DNA of 64,000 nucleotides from Gordonia soli NBRC 108243 (GCF_000334455.1 NZ_BANX01000007.1:110108-174107), one strand, 5' to 3'. Shown: positions 27,180 through 35,414, counted from the first letter of the stretch. A program made the numbers and translations. The notes: a model not told the origin generated them from the letters alone.

Positions 27180-27253
27180 TCGGATTTCTGACACCTGACG
27201 GGTGCACGGTATGGAATGCGCACAGCGGGGGCCGCTCAAGTGTCAGAAATCCG
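27180..27253. repeat. Palindromic repeat unit 1
   Basis: A 74-base element bounded by near-perfect inverted arms. The left arm TCGGATTTCTGACACCT (27180-27196) matches the reverse complement of the right arm AAGTGTCAGAAATCCGA (27237-27253) at 16 of 17 positions. A diverged second copy begins about 140 bases downstream. It lies between convergent genes, in a 358-base stretch (27103-27460) with no gene that I can see. Confidence 0.8.
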
Positions 27254-27319
27254 AAACCGGCGACGGAGGAATCCCGCTGGCGACTGAGCCCCGCCGATCG
27301 AGCTACCCGCTACTCGGCT

Positions 27320-27396
27320 CCGGATTTCTGACACCTCACCGAAACACAGCGTGGATAACACCCACCTCGACCCGCTCACGTGTCAATAATCCGAGT
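27320..27396. repeat. Palindromic repeat unit 2
   Basis: The second copy of the 27180 element. The left arm CCGGATTTCTGACACCT is almost identical to unit 1, the right arm CGTGTCAATAATCCGAG is more diverged, and the interior keeps the overall length and the CCGCTCA block before the right arm. The two copies may be remnants of a small mobile repeat or a bidirectional terminator family. Confidence 0.75.
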
Positions 27397-27460
27397 CTCA
27401 CTACATCGCCGGGCGAGGGCATCCCGACAACCGCCTGGAGTTCTCGCCGATGATCGCGGA

Positions 27461-28096
27461 TCAGCCTCCGACGCTGAGCAAGTCCGAGTACCGCAGGATC
27501 GGTAAGCCCCAGTCCCCGGCTTCCTCGGGAGCCGCCGCGCGCAGAGGGTCGCGCTGCGAGATCAAGGATGCGAAGGCCACCGGCACCATCTCCGCGTCGC
27601 CGCGAGCCTCCTCGGACAGCAGGCCGGCGCGTGCGAGGATGCCGATCCGCGAGGTGGATTCGACGCCGGCCAGTACCGGTACGACGTGACCGGGCCGAGT
27701 GAAGGTGCCGGGCTCGGAGGTGGGGTCGGCGAGGGCGCGGATCGTGGTCGCACGATCGCGCGCGGAGATCCCGGTGGTCGTCCCGGCGACCGCGTCGACC
27801 GACACGCACATGCAGCCACCGAAGCCTTCTTCACCCGGCGGCCAGGTCATCGGTGGTAGCTCCAGGCGACGGGCTCGGTCGTCATCGACTGTGACGCACA
27901 CGAATCCCGATCCGGATCGGACCATCTCGGCGATCGCCGGGACATCCGCCGACGGCGCCAGGACGATCAGATCGCAACCGGTTCCGTCGAGATCGTCGAC
28001 GGCGAGCACCGGCTCGCCGGCCTGCAGCGCATCGACGGCCGCCCGGTTCGGCGCCGCGAAGCCGTCCAGGCCCGGGCCGGCAAGAGCCGTGCTCAT
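27461..28096 (-). CDS. Degenerate RibB (DHBP synthase)-like protein
   Basis: A 211-residue homologue of 3,4-dihydroxy-2-butanone-4-phosphate synthase. Recognisable blocks are FVCVTVDDDRARRLELPPM, a VSVDAVAGTTTGISARDRATTI block, and ADPTSEPGTFTRPGHV. The active-site segments are changed: the RENEGD motif reads DGTGCD, the GHTEA motif is replaced by AGLLSEE, and the terminal acidic motif is absent. It is unlikely to make a riboflavin precursor. The gene is downstream of a SnoaL gene and convergent with the swivel operon. Start: ATG at 28096, with GGAG six bases upstream; an ATG two codons earlier is possible. Confidence 0.75.
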   Translation of the reverse strand: MSTALAGPGLDGFAAPNRAAVDALQAGEPVLAVDDLDGTGCDLIVLAPSADVPAIAEMVRSGSGFVCVTVDDDRARRLELPPMTWPPGEEGFGGCMCVSVDAVAGTTTGISARDRATTIRALADPTSEPGTFTRPGHVVPVLAGVESTSRIGILARAGLLSEEARGDAEMVPVAFASLISQRDPLRAAAPEEAGDWGLPILRYSDLLSVGG

Positions 28097-28114
28097 CGTC
28101 ATCTCCCGATCAGC

Positions 28115-28510
28115 TCAGAGGGAGATGCCGGCGTCGGACCAGAAGCGCTCGAACGACGACGGGACGATGTCGGTGCCGCGGGTGACCTTGCCGTCGACGA
28201 AGCGATGGGTCATCACCATCGTGATGTCGAGTTCCTGGTCACCGAGCCGACGGTAGGCGCGTACGTTTGCGGTCACCAGTTCGTCACCGATCACATCGCA
28301 ACTGAGCACCTCGTTGCGCGACTCGTCGAGCTTCGCCAGCACACCGAGAGCCTCCAGGAACTCGGCCTTCGAGTAGAGGCGCTGGGTTCCGTCGAGGGTG
28401 AAGCCGGCCCATGTCATGCCGTCGTCGTAGAGCTCCACCAGCGGCACCGGATCGCCCTGGTCGGCGGCGGCGAATGCCTTGGTCAGTGCTTCTGCGTTCT
28501 GCTGTGACAT
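28115..28510 (-). CDS. SnoaL-like protein
   Basis: A 131-residue NTF2-fold protein: an N-terminal helix (AEALTKAFAAADQGD), LVELYDDGMTWAGF, a central strand pair and the terminal FVDGKVTRGTDI hairpin. SnoaL-like proteins include cyclases, hydrolases such as limonene-epoxide hydrolase, and many binding proteins, so the reaction cannot be given. It is 18 bases upstream of the RibB-like gene and likely in one transcript with it. Confidence 0.72.
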   Translation of the reverse strand: MSQQNAEALTKAFAAADQGDPVPLVELYDDGMTWAGFTLDGTQRLYSKAEFLEALGVLAKLDESRNEVLSCDVIGDELVTANVRAYRRLGDQELDITMVMTHRFVDGKVTRGTDIVPSSFERFWSDAGISL

Positions 28511-28789
28511 CGGAGATCCTCTCGGCGAAACGGTTGCGACCATGTGGTCCCCATCACCTTGGCCGACGACCGCGACTGCGGATAACCGTCCGACTACGTG
28601 ATCCCCTACGGTCCGGACCGGCTTGGGCGCATCGACGAATAATCGCACGTCACAGCGGCCGTGAGTCGCCTGGCGGGGTCGGACTGGCGTCACCCCCGAC
28701 GGCCCGATGACACATCTTGACCCCCCTGGTTGCGGCGTCGCGTAGAACCGTAGGAGAGTGATCTGAATCTCAGTGTGGGCAGGAGAGTG
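28511..28789. promoter_or_regulatory. Divergent intergenic region SnoaL / large LuxR
   Basis: A 279-base gap without a convincing gene. It holds TTGACC near 28716 and TAGAAC about 20 bases further on, a possible but widely spaced promoter for the LuxR gene. The 11-mer AGGAGAGTGAT occurs twice, at 28752-28762 and 28781-28791; the second copy provides the ribosome-binding site and start of the LuxR gene. Confidence 0.35.
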
Positions 28790-31393
28790 ATGAACGTCGA
28801 CGAGTGGGCAGAGATCCATCGGTGTCATGACGGCGGAGAGTCGATCAAGGGCATTGCCGGACGCCTCGGGATGTCCCGCAACACCGTCCGGCGGGCGCTG
28901 TCGATGGAGACGCCTCCGGAGGATCACCGTCGACTCAAGGGGTCGGTCACCGACGACGCCGACCGCCTCATCCGTGACCTGATCGTCGAGACCCCCGACG
29001 TCTCGATCGCCGACATCTCCCGCTCGATCGAGTGGACCCGCTCACGCACCCTGTTGTCCCGCAAGGTCAACGCGGTCCGTGCCGAACTCCCCGCGACCGC
29101 ACCCCGCACCGACGCCACGTCGACCGGCCTGCCCCGGCCGAGCACCAGCTTCGTCGGCCGTCGCGTGGAACTCCGCGAGTTGCGCCGTCTACTCGGTGAG
29201 CACCGTCTCGTCTCGGTGGTCGGGCCGGGCGGGATCGGCAAGACACGACTGTCGGTGCAGGCGGCCGGCGAGTTCCGGCGGGCGTTCACCGACGGAGTGC
29301 GGTTCGTCGAGTTCGCCTCCGTCCGCAACGAGGGGATGCTCGGGCAGACACTCTGCGACGCATTGGGGTTGGAGAACCGCGACGCACACGACAGGTCCGC
29401 CGAAGACACCCTCGTCGAGTACCTGCGCAATCGTCGGATGCTGTTGGTCCTCGACAATTGCGAGCACGTGGTCGACGGCGCAGCGGCACTCGTCGCGCGC
29501 CTGATGGTGGAGGCCGCCGACCTCCGGGTCGTGGTGACCTCCCGGGAGTACCTGGCCATCCCCGGCGAGTACGTCTTCCACCTCGATCCCCTGCCGACGG
29601 GCGGTGAGACCGAGCCGGATGCGATCGAGCTGTTCTCCCGGCGAGCCGAGGCCGTCTTGACCGGTTTCACGGTGGACGAGAACAACATCGAGTCCGTTCG
29701 ACGTATCTGCGAGCGCCTCGACGGCCTCCCGTTGGCAATCGAACTGGCCTGCACCCGACTCACGGTGCTCTCCGTCGACGATCTCGCCGACCTGCTGGAC
29801 CGACGGGTGTCATTGCTGTCGGTGGGATCACGGGACCGCACACCTCGCCATCGGAGCCTGCAGGCCACCATCGACTGGAGTCACGAACTCTGCAGCGACA
29901 CCGAGAAACTGCTGTGGACGCGGGTGTCGGTGTTCGCCGACGGATTCGATCTGCAGATGGCGATGGAGGTGTGCGCCGACGACGATCTACCCGAATCGGC
30001 GATCCTCGACTCGATGACCGCTCTTGTCGCCAAGTCGGTCCTGCTCCGCATCGGCGACGGCAAGCACGTCCGGTTCCGACTTCTCGAATCCCTGCGCGAA
30101 TACGGTTGGGGCAAACTCACCGCCGCCGAGCGCCGGCGGATGAATGCCCGACTGCTGGACTGTTGTGCCGCGATCATCGTCGACTGCGCGGACAGCTGGT
30201 ACGGACCCGATCAACTGCGCAAGGCAGCGCACGTCCAGGAGAACCGCGGCAACATCCGCGCCGCACTGCACTCCGCGCTCAACGATCCCGGCGAGGGGCA
30301 GGGACGCGTCGCAGCCGACGCACTAGGGGCCGGCCGCTTCCTGTGGGCGTGCGGGATCTCGGTGCGCGAGCACCGGCTGTGGCTGACCATGGCGCTCGAA
30401 CTCCCCGATGTCCCGCAGATCGTCAAGGGCCGCATCCTCGGCGTACTCGCCCTCGTCCAGACACTGCAGGGTGACCGGGAGTCCGCCGCGTTCACCCTGC
30501 AGCGGGCAGGAGTCATCGCCGACCGCGAACACGATGTGGTGACAGCCGGGTTCGTCACCCATACGCTCGGTCTCCGAGACTTCTTCGCAGGCGACTTCGA
30601 CACTGCCACCGTGTATCTCGATGAGGCGGAGCGTGTATACGGCGAGAACGCGGCTGGGCCGGTGCTGTCGGCGACCCTCGCCATCCACCGCGGGATGCTG
30701 CTGTCGTCGCTGCCGGACATCGAGCGCGCCGAACGGGTGTTCTCGGCAGTCCACACCGACACCCTGGCGGTCGACGAGACCTGGTTCCACTCGTACGCCA
30801 CATACGGCCTCGGGCTGGTGGCATTGCTCGACGGCCGGATCGACGACGCCGTCACATCGGCTGCCGATGCGCTGGAACGGCATCGGGGGTTCGGCGACAC
30901 CGTGGGGACCACGCTGATGTCCGACCTTCTCGGCTGGGCACTCGCCGAACAGGGCGCCGGGCTCCGGGCGGTCGTCGTTCTCGGTGCGGCTTCGTCGATG
31001 TGGGGATCGTTCGGCCAGCAACTGTACGGCTCTGAGCACTGGAACTCGCTGCGCAGCAAAGCGGTCGACACGCTGCATCGACAGGTCGACGATGCCGCTT
31101 TCGACAAGGCCTGGGCGCGCGGTCGGGCGATGTCGACCTCGGAGCTCTACGACTACGTCTTCGGTTCGGCGCCGGCCGCGACGGCCGAGCCGCGCGACGC
31201 GGACGAACCGACTGCGGCCCTGTCGCCGCGCGAGCGAGAGGTCGCCGACCTCGTCGCGACCGGCCTCAGCAACCGGATGATCGCCGAGAAGCTGGTGCTC
31301 TCCACCCGGACCGTCGAGGGGCACGTCGAGCACATCCTGCACAAGCTGTGCCTGAACAAGCGTGCCGAGGTCGCCGAAGCACTCGTCGGCTGA
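28790..31393 (+). CDS. Large LuxR-type NB-ARC regulator with IS21-like N-terminal HTH
   Basis: An 867-residue regulator. Residues 1-100 resemble the N-terminal DNA-binding region of IS21 IstA transposases (VDEWAEIHRC...GIAGRLGMSRNTVRRAL plus a second HTH). An NB-ARC/STAND ATPase follows, with P-loop GPGGIGKT near residue 145 and Walker B LLVLDNCEHV. Then comes a long helical TPR-like region, and a C-terminal LuxR HTH (LSPREREVADLVATGLSNRMIAE). The ATG at 28790 has AGGAGA upstream. STAND regulators fire on ligand binding. It likely controls neighbouring catabolic genes. Confidence 0.85.
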   Translation: MNVDEWAEIHRCHDGGESIKGIAGRLGMSRNTVRRALSMETPPEDHRRLKGSVTDDADRLIRDLIVETPDVSIADISRSIEWTRSRTLLSRKVNAVRAELPATAPRTDATSTGLPRPSTSFVGRRVELRELRRLLGEHRLVSVVGPGGIGKTRLSVQAAGEFRRAFTDGVRFVEFASVRNEGMLGQTLCDALGLENRDAHDRSAEDTLVEYLRNRRMLLVLDNCEHVVDGAAALVARLMVEAADLRVVVTSREYLAIPGEYVFHLDPLPTGGETEPDAIELFSRRAEAVLTGFTVDENNIESVRRICERLDGLPLAIELACTRLTVLSVDDLADLLDRRVSLLSVGSRDRTPRHRSLQATIDWSHELCSDTEKLLWTRVSVFADGFDLQMAMEVCADDDLPESAILDSMTALVAKSVLLRIGDGKHVRFRLLESLREYGWGKLTAAERRRMNARLLDCCAAIIVDCADSWYGPDQLRKAAHVQENRGNIRAALHSALNDPGEGQGRVAADALGAGRFLWACGISVREHRLWLTMALELPDVPQIVKGRILGVLALVQTLQGDRESAAFTLQRAGVIADREHDVVTAGFVTHTLGLRDFFAGDFDTATVYLDEAERVYGENAAGPVLSATLAIHRGMLLSSLPDIERAERVFSAVHTDTLAVDETWFHSYATYGLGLVALLDGRIDDAVTSAADALERHRGFGDTVGTTLMSDLLGWALAEQGAGLRAVVVLGAASSMWGSFGQQLYGSEHWNSLRSKAVDTLHRQVDDAAFDKAWARGRAMSTSELYDYVFGSAPAATAEPRDADEPTAALSPREREVADLVATGLSNRMIAEKLVLSTRTVEGHVEHILHKLCLNKRAEVAEALVG

Positions 31394-31430
31394 CACCCGC
31401 GACGTCGGCATCCGCTTCCATACCTGGGAT

Positions 31431-31467
31431 CGGTTGCGGGCCGGGGACTCCCGCCGGCCCGCAACCG
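31431..31467. terminator. Strong hairpin terminator between convergent genes
   Basis: A perfect 14-base-pair stem, CGGTTGCGGGCCGG (31431-31444) with CCGGCCCGCAACCG (31454-31467), and a nine-base loop. It sits between the convergent LuxR and SDR genes and could end transcripts from both sides. No U-tract follows, which is usual in actinobacteria. Confidence 0.75.
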
Positions 31468-31474
31468 AGGATCA

Positions 31475-32311
31475 TCAGACCTTCGACAGGGCGCCGGCGT
31501 CGATCGGCAACGCGATGCCGGTGACATACCGCGCCGCGTCGGAGGCGAGCCAGACCACCGCGTTCGAGATGTCCACCGGCTCCAACCACGGGATGGGCAG
31601 CACGTTCATGCCCTGCTGGCAGGCGTCCCGGAAGTCGGCGTGGGTGGGCTTCTCGAGGTCCGGGCGGAACAGTTTGTACATCGCCTCGTGGTCGATCATG
31701 TCGGTGAGCACCGAGGTGGGATGGATGGAGTTGCAACGGATGCGGTGCGCGCCGAGCTCGTTGGACGCGGTCCGCGCCAGACCGGTGACGCCGTGTTTGG
31801 CGGCGACGTAGTGAGCGAAGTTGGGGAAGCCCTGCAGCCCACCGGTGGAGCTGATCAGCACGATCGAACCGCCCTCGCCCTGTTCGATGAGGTGGGGAAC
31901 GGTGGCGCGCATGGTCTTCCACACACCCGACAGGTTCACCGCGATCATCTCGTCCCACTGCTGCTCGGTCAGCTCGTGCAGCGGCGCCGACGAGAAGATG
32001 CCGGCGTTGGCGACGACGGTGTCGAGGCGTCCGAGTTCGGCGATGCCCTCGGCGACGGCGGTCTCGAGTCCGGCGAGATCACGCACGTCGACGACCGCGG
32101 TGTGTACGCGACGGTCGTACTTCTCGATGAAGCGTGCGGTCTCGTCGAGATCCTCTCGGGTCGCCCCCTCGTACTCGGTGGTGTCCAGTGACGAACAGAT
32201 GTCGAGCGCGATGATGTCCGCACCCTCCTCGGCAAGCCGGATGGCGTGCGAACGGCCCTGTCCGCGTGCCGCCCCCGTGACGAGAGCGACCTTGTTGTCG
32301 AGTTGTCCCAT
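31475..32311 (-). CDS. Mycofactocin-type short-chain dehydrogenase
   Basis: A 278-residue SDR. The cofactor loop is VTGAARGQGRSHAIRLAEEGADII, with the catalytic Ser in LISSTGG and YVAAK as the YxxxK pair. The insertion after the second strand (SSLDTTEYEGATREDLDET) is typical of the mycofactocin-coupled SDR subfamily, which includes carveol dehydrogenase and holds NAD(H) tightly. Likely substrates are secondary or terpenoid alcohols (family knowledge). It lies with the flavin monooxygenase upstream, suggesting joint oxidation of an alcohol or ketone. Confidence 0.87.
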   Translation of the reverse strand: MGQLDNKVALVTGAARGQGRSHAIRLAEEGADIIALDICSSLDTTEYEGATREDLDETARFIEKYDRRVHTAVVDVRDLAGLETAVAEGIAELGRLDTVVANAGIFSSAPLHELTEQQWDEMIAVNLSGVWKTMRATVPHLIEQGEGGSIVLISSTGGLQGFPNFAHYVAAKHGVTGLARTASNELGAHRIRCNSIHPTSVLTDMIDHEAMYKLFRPDLEKPTHADFRDACQQGMNVLPIPWLEPVDISNAVVWLASDAARYVTGIALPIDAGALSKV

Positions 32312-32371
32312 GATGTGTCCCTTCGTGCGCCTGACGGCGTGGTTGTGATCGGTGGCGGGGGTCCCGCCGGG

Positions 32372-33565
32372 TCAGCTCTTCTGGTATCCGGGCAGGATGT
32401 CGACGGCGGCGTCGACGAGGGTCTTACGGTCGACGAGCGCATGCTGGGTCGCGACTGCCGCGTCCCGGACGCAGCGCCCGAGGGCGCTGGGGTTGCGGAC
32501 GGTGCCGCTGCCCGCCCAGCGATGCGCGAACATGACCACGTCACCGGCCACCTCCTGGGCCCAGGTGGCGACCTGACGCAGCCGGGCGCGCTGCTCCGCA
32601 GAGATCTCATCGCCCGCTGCAGCTGCCGCCTCGGCCTCACCGAACGCCTCGTAGACGTAGGCCTGCGCGGCACGGAACTGGGCTTCGTGACGTGCGAAGT
32701 CGTGTCGGAACAGGTCGGAGTCGCCGACCACACCGTCGTAGCCCGGTCGGACCTTGGTCGACACCAGGGTCGCGATCTCCTCGAGCGCGCGCTGCGCCAG
32801 CCCGAGGGCAACCGGTGCGTGTCCACCGACACCGATGCCGAGCAGCCCGAGCTGGTAGACCGGCTCCGGCCGCACCGGTGTGGTCGAGAACGTCTCGAAC
32901 GTGAACTTGTCCGGGACGAACCGATCGTTGACCTGGTAGTCGTATGAGCCGGTGCCGACCATGCCCATCACGTCCCAGTTGCCGGTGAACTCGACCTCGT
33001 CGCGTGGGAGCCAGGTGATCCGGCAGTCGGGGTTGCCGTCGGGCAGGATGATCGGCTCGCCGTTGACGTCCAGGACGACGAACCCCGCGCCGATCCAGGA
33101 CGCATGCGCGGAGCCGCTGGCGAACTGGAACCGACCGTTGACCCGGAAGCCGCCGTCGACGCGCACACCGGTACCGGCGGGCACCACCATCCCGGCCGTG
33201 ATGCCTTTGTCGACGCCGCCGAACATCTCCTCCGCGCCGTCGGGGCGCATGAAGCCGACCGCCACGCCGGTGCTGCAGGAGTTCGCCATGAACGCCCAGC
33301 CGGTCGATCCGTCCGCGCGCGAGAGTTCCTGGACCACCTTGAAGGCGCTGACGATGTCGAGTCCGGCACCGCCGTATTCCTGCGGCACCAGAATCCAGAA
33401 GAGCCCGGCATCGGCGATCGCATCGTACGCGGTCCGCGTGATGGTCGTGGTGGCCTCGATCTGGTCGGCCTCGGCCTCGATGACCCGGGCGGCCGATCGC
33501 GCGCGTTCGAGGTACTCGGCGCCGCGCGCACTGATGTCGACGAGTGTTTCGGCTGTGATGGTCAT
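32372..33565 (-). CDS. Two-component flavin-dependent monooxygenase, HsaA/acyl-CoA-dehydrogenase fold
   Basis: A 397-residue protein with the acyl-CoA dehydrogenase fold. It resembles the group D oxygenases HsaA and HpaH-like: FWILVPQEYGGAGLD, GSTGWAFMANS, RFQFASGSAHASWIGAG, and a C-terminal helical bundle. It lacks the acyl-CoA dehydrogenase Glu base pattern. Such enzymes hydroxylate phenols, steroid rings or related substrates with reduced flavin supplied by a partner. The divergent flavin reductase at 33820 is the obvious partner. Confidence 0.84.
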   Translation of the reverse strand: MTITAETLVDISARGAEYLERARSAARVIEAEADQIEATTTITRTAYDAIADAGLFWILVPQEYGGAGLDIVSAFKVVQELSRADGSTGWAFMANSCSTGVAVGFMRPDGAEEMFGGVDKGITAGMVVPAGTGVRVDGGFRVNGRFQFASGSAHASWIGAGFVVLDVNGEPIILPDGNPDCRITWLPRDEVEFTGNWDVMGMVGTGSYDYQVNDRFVPDKFTFETFSTTPVRPEPVYQLGLLGIGVGGHAPVALGLAQRALEEIATLVSTKVRPGYDGVVGDSDLFRHDFARHEAQFRAAQAYVYEAFGEAEAAAAAGDEISAEQRARLRQVATWAQEVAGDVVMFAHRWAGSGTVRNPSALGRCVRDAAVATQHALVDRKTLVDAAVDILPGYQKS

Positions 33566-33819
33566 GCGGTTGTCCGCCCTCTGCTCCGGCCGCCCGTGGT
33601 GGCAGCCTCCCTGTATATGACGTGAGTCACATTGCTCTGTGGGGCAGTGCCGTCACAGCGTGGCGGCTACGTGGTCCACTACGTGGTCTGTGGAGAACAG
33701 GTGCCGTGGACCGACGACAAACCGACCACACCGGTCCACCATTGACGCTGTGCCCCTGCCTGTCACACGGCGACAGTCATCCACTCGGGGCCCCTCCGAC
33801 CGACCGAAAGGTGCCGATC
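33566..33819. promoter_or_regulatory. Divergent promoter region with direct repeats
   Basis: A 254-base gap between the monooxygenase and its reductase. It contains CTACGTGGTC twice (33667-33676 and 33679-33688, 12 bases apart), an inverted repeat TGACGTGAGTCA (33618-33629), and TGGGGCAGTGCC (33640-33651) that matches the motif before the second swivel operon. TATACA on the minus strand near 33612-33617 could be a -10 element of the monooxygenase gene. Confidence 0.45.
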
Positions 33820-34335
33820 ATGGCCACCACAACCTCCCCCGCCGGTGACTCGGAGGTCATCTCGGGCGAGCTCTACCGGGACACCCTGAGCCGGTTCTGC
33901 ACCGGCGTCGCGGTGATCACGTCGATGGCTCACGACGAGACACCCGTCGGACTCGCCGTCGGCTCGTTCACCTCGGTGTCGTTGGACCCGCCCTTGGTTG
34001 CAGCCTTCGTCGCACACACGTCGACGACCTTCCCGCGGATCGCGGAGACCGGCCGGTTCTGCGCCAACGTGCTCGGCCACCACCAGCAGGAGATCTGTCG
34101 TCGATTCGCCCGATCCGGCGGCGACAAATTCGCCGAGACCAATTGGTCGGCAAGCGAGTTCGGCACCGCTCGACTCGACGACGCGGTCGCGTGGATCGAC
34201 GCGGAGATCGATTCCGTGCAGCGCCTCGGCGATCATGATCTCGTGGTGGGGAGAGTCGTGGAACTGCGAGTGGGTGACGAGTCGCATCATCCGTTGGTCT
34301 TCTACCGCTCGGGATTCCACTCACTCGTGCACTGA
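33820..34335 (+). CDS. Flavin reductase (HsaB/HpaC type)
   Basis: A 171-residue flavin reductase: the N-terminal YRDTLSRFCTGVAVITS, a GLAVGSFTSVSLDPPL flavin-binding segment, and TGRFCANVL, all typical of the HpaC/HsaB family. It makes free FADH2 or FMNH2 from NAD(P)H for a separate oxygenase, here most likely the divergent gene ending at 32372. The ATG at 33820 follows GAAAGG. Confidence 0.88.
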   Translation: MATTTSPAGDSEVISGELYRDTLSRFCTGVAVITSMAHDETPVGLAVGSFTSVSLDPPLVAAFVAHTSTTFPRIAETGRFCANVLGHHQQEICRRFARSGGDKFAETNWSASEFGTARLDDAVAWIDAEIDSVQRLGDHDLVVGRVVELRVGDESHHPLVFYRSGFHSLVH

Positions 34336-34377
34336 CGAGCGGTCCGGGTTCGCGACGCGACGGTGATAGGGTCGGGC

Positions 34378-34463
34378 GGTCCGACAGGGGTGCCGTCGTC
34401 AGACGGCTGAGATCACACCCATCGAACCTGCACCAGTTGGCACTGGCGAAGGGAACGTCGACC
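34378..34463 (+). promoter_or_regulatory. TPP (THI-box) riboswitch
   Basis: The conserved THI-element parts occur in order: the P1 arm GGTCCGAC, GGGGTGCC, CTGAGATCACACCC (34407-34420), CGAACCTG (34423-34430), and GGCGAAGGGAAC (34445-34456), closed by GTCGACC. It sits directly before an SDR gene. Downstream, GCGGCC (34464-34469) can pair with GGCCGC (34503-34508), masking the ribosome-binding site next to the ATG. This suggests translational control. Confidence 0.9.
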
Positions 34464-34510
34464 GCGGCCACGGCTGCATCTCGGCCTTCGCTGTACACGA
34501 GAGGCCGCAC

Positions 34511-35305
34511 ATGACACAGCCACGCACCCCGCGCACCGGTTCGATCGAGTTCACCGACCAGGTGGTCGTGGTCACCGGCGGCGCACGCGGTCTCGGACGC
34601 AGCATCACCGAGGCATTCCTCCGCGAGGGCGCCCGGGTTGTGGTGAACCATCACCGCAGTGCCGACGCCGCGACGGCACTGGCCGCCGCTCATCCCGGTC
34701 GCGCGATCGCCGTGAAAGCCGACGTACGTGTGCGTTCCGAGGTCGACACACTGATCGAACGGACACACGCGGCATTCGACGCACCGGTCACCACCGTGGT
34801 GAACAACGCGCTGATCGAGTTCTCGTTCGACGGCGACGCGCGCCCCCACGCGCACGAGATCGGTTACGAGGCCTTCGCACAACAGTTCTCGGGATCGATC
34901 CAGGGTGCGGTCAACGTGATCCAGGCCGCCCTCCCCGATCTCGCGGAGTCCGGCTCGGGGCGGGTGATCAACGTCGGCACCAATCTCTTCCAGAATCCGG
35001 TGGTGCCCTACCACGACTACACCGCGGCCAAGGCCGCACTGCTGTCGGTGACCCGGACGTTCGCTGCCGACCTCGGACCGCGCCGCATCGCGGTCAACAT
35101 GGTCAGCGGCGGGCTGCTGCGTACGACCGATGCGAGCGCGGCAACCCCCGAGGCCGTCTTCGACGCGATCGCGGCAGCCACTCCACTGCGTGAGGTCACG
35201 ACGCCCGAACAGTTCGCCGACGCCGTGCTGTTCTTCGCGTCTCCCTGGGCGCGCGCGGTCACGGGGCAGAACCTCGTGGTCGACGGCGGGCTCGTCAGCA
35301 ACTGA
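34511..35305 (+). CDS. SDR-family oxidoreductase under TPP riboswitch
   Basis: A 264-residue FabG-like short-chain dehydrogenase. It has VVTGGARGLGRS, NNAL in place of NNAG, and YTAAK as the YxxxK pair, with Thr-Asn (NVGTN) near the usual catalytic Ser. The ATG is three bases after the riboswitch anti-SD hairpin. Thiamine control suggests a role in thiamine or thiazole/pyrimidine metabolism or salvage, or in a thiamine-linked pathway, and not in fatty-acid synthesis (inference). Confidence 0.83.
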   Translation: MTQPRTPRTGSIEFTDQVVVVTGGARGLGRSITEAFLREGARVVVNHHRSADAATALAAAHPGRAIAVKADVRVRSEVDTLIERTHAAFDAPVTTVVNNALIEFSFDGDARPHAHEIGYEAFAQQFSGSIQGAVNVIQAALPDLAESGSGRVINVGTNLFQNPVVPYHDYTAAKAALLSVTRTFAADLGPRRIAVNMVSGGLLRTTDASAATPEAVFDAIAAATPLREVTTPEQFADAVLFFASPWARAVTGQNLVVDGGLVSN

Positions 35306-35396
35306 CCGTTGTCATGGCGGGCAGTCCCTGTCTCCCGAGGCACTGGGTACCCGCACAGGACGCCGCGGACGGGCGATAGCGCACACTCGCCAGAGC

Positions 35397-35414
35397 ATGT
35401 AGGTTAGCCTACAT
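35397..35414. promoter_or_regulatory. DtxR/IdeR-like iron box
   Basis: ATGTAGGTTAGCCTACAT contains the central TAGGTTAGCCTA of the DtxR consensus and is almost a perfect palindrome. A second half-site-like GCAGGTTAGGG follows at 35421. It precedes the SRPBCC gene and suggests iron-dependent repression of it. Confidence 0.6.

Noticed and set aside
27180..27396. CRISPR-like repeats
   Set aside because: Only two units, each itself palindromic and diverged, with no cas genes or regular spacers.
27461..28096. Riboflavin biosynthesis enzyme RibB
   Set aside because: Catalytic motifs RENEGD and GHTEA are replaced and no rib genes are nearby.
28790..31393. IS21 insertion sequence
   Set aside because: Only the N-terminal HTH resembles IstA; no DDE catalytic domain, istB gene or terminal repeats are present.
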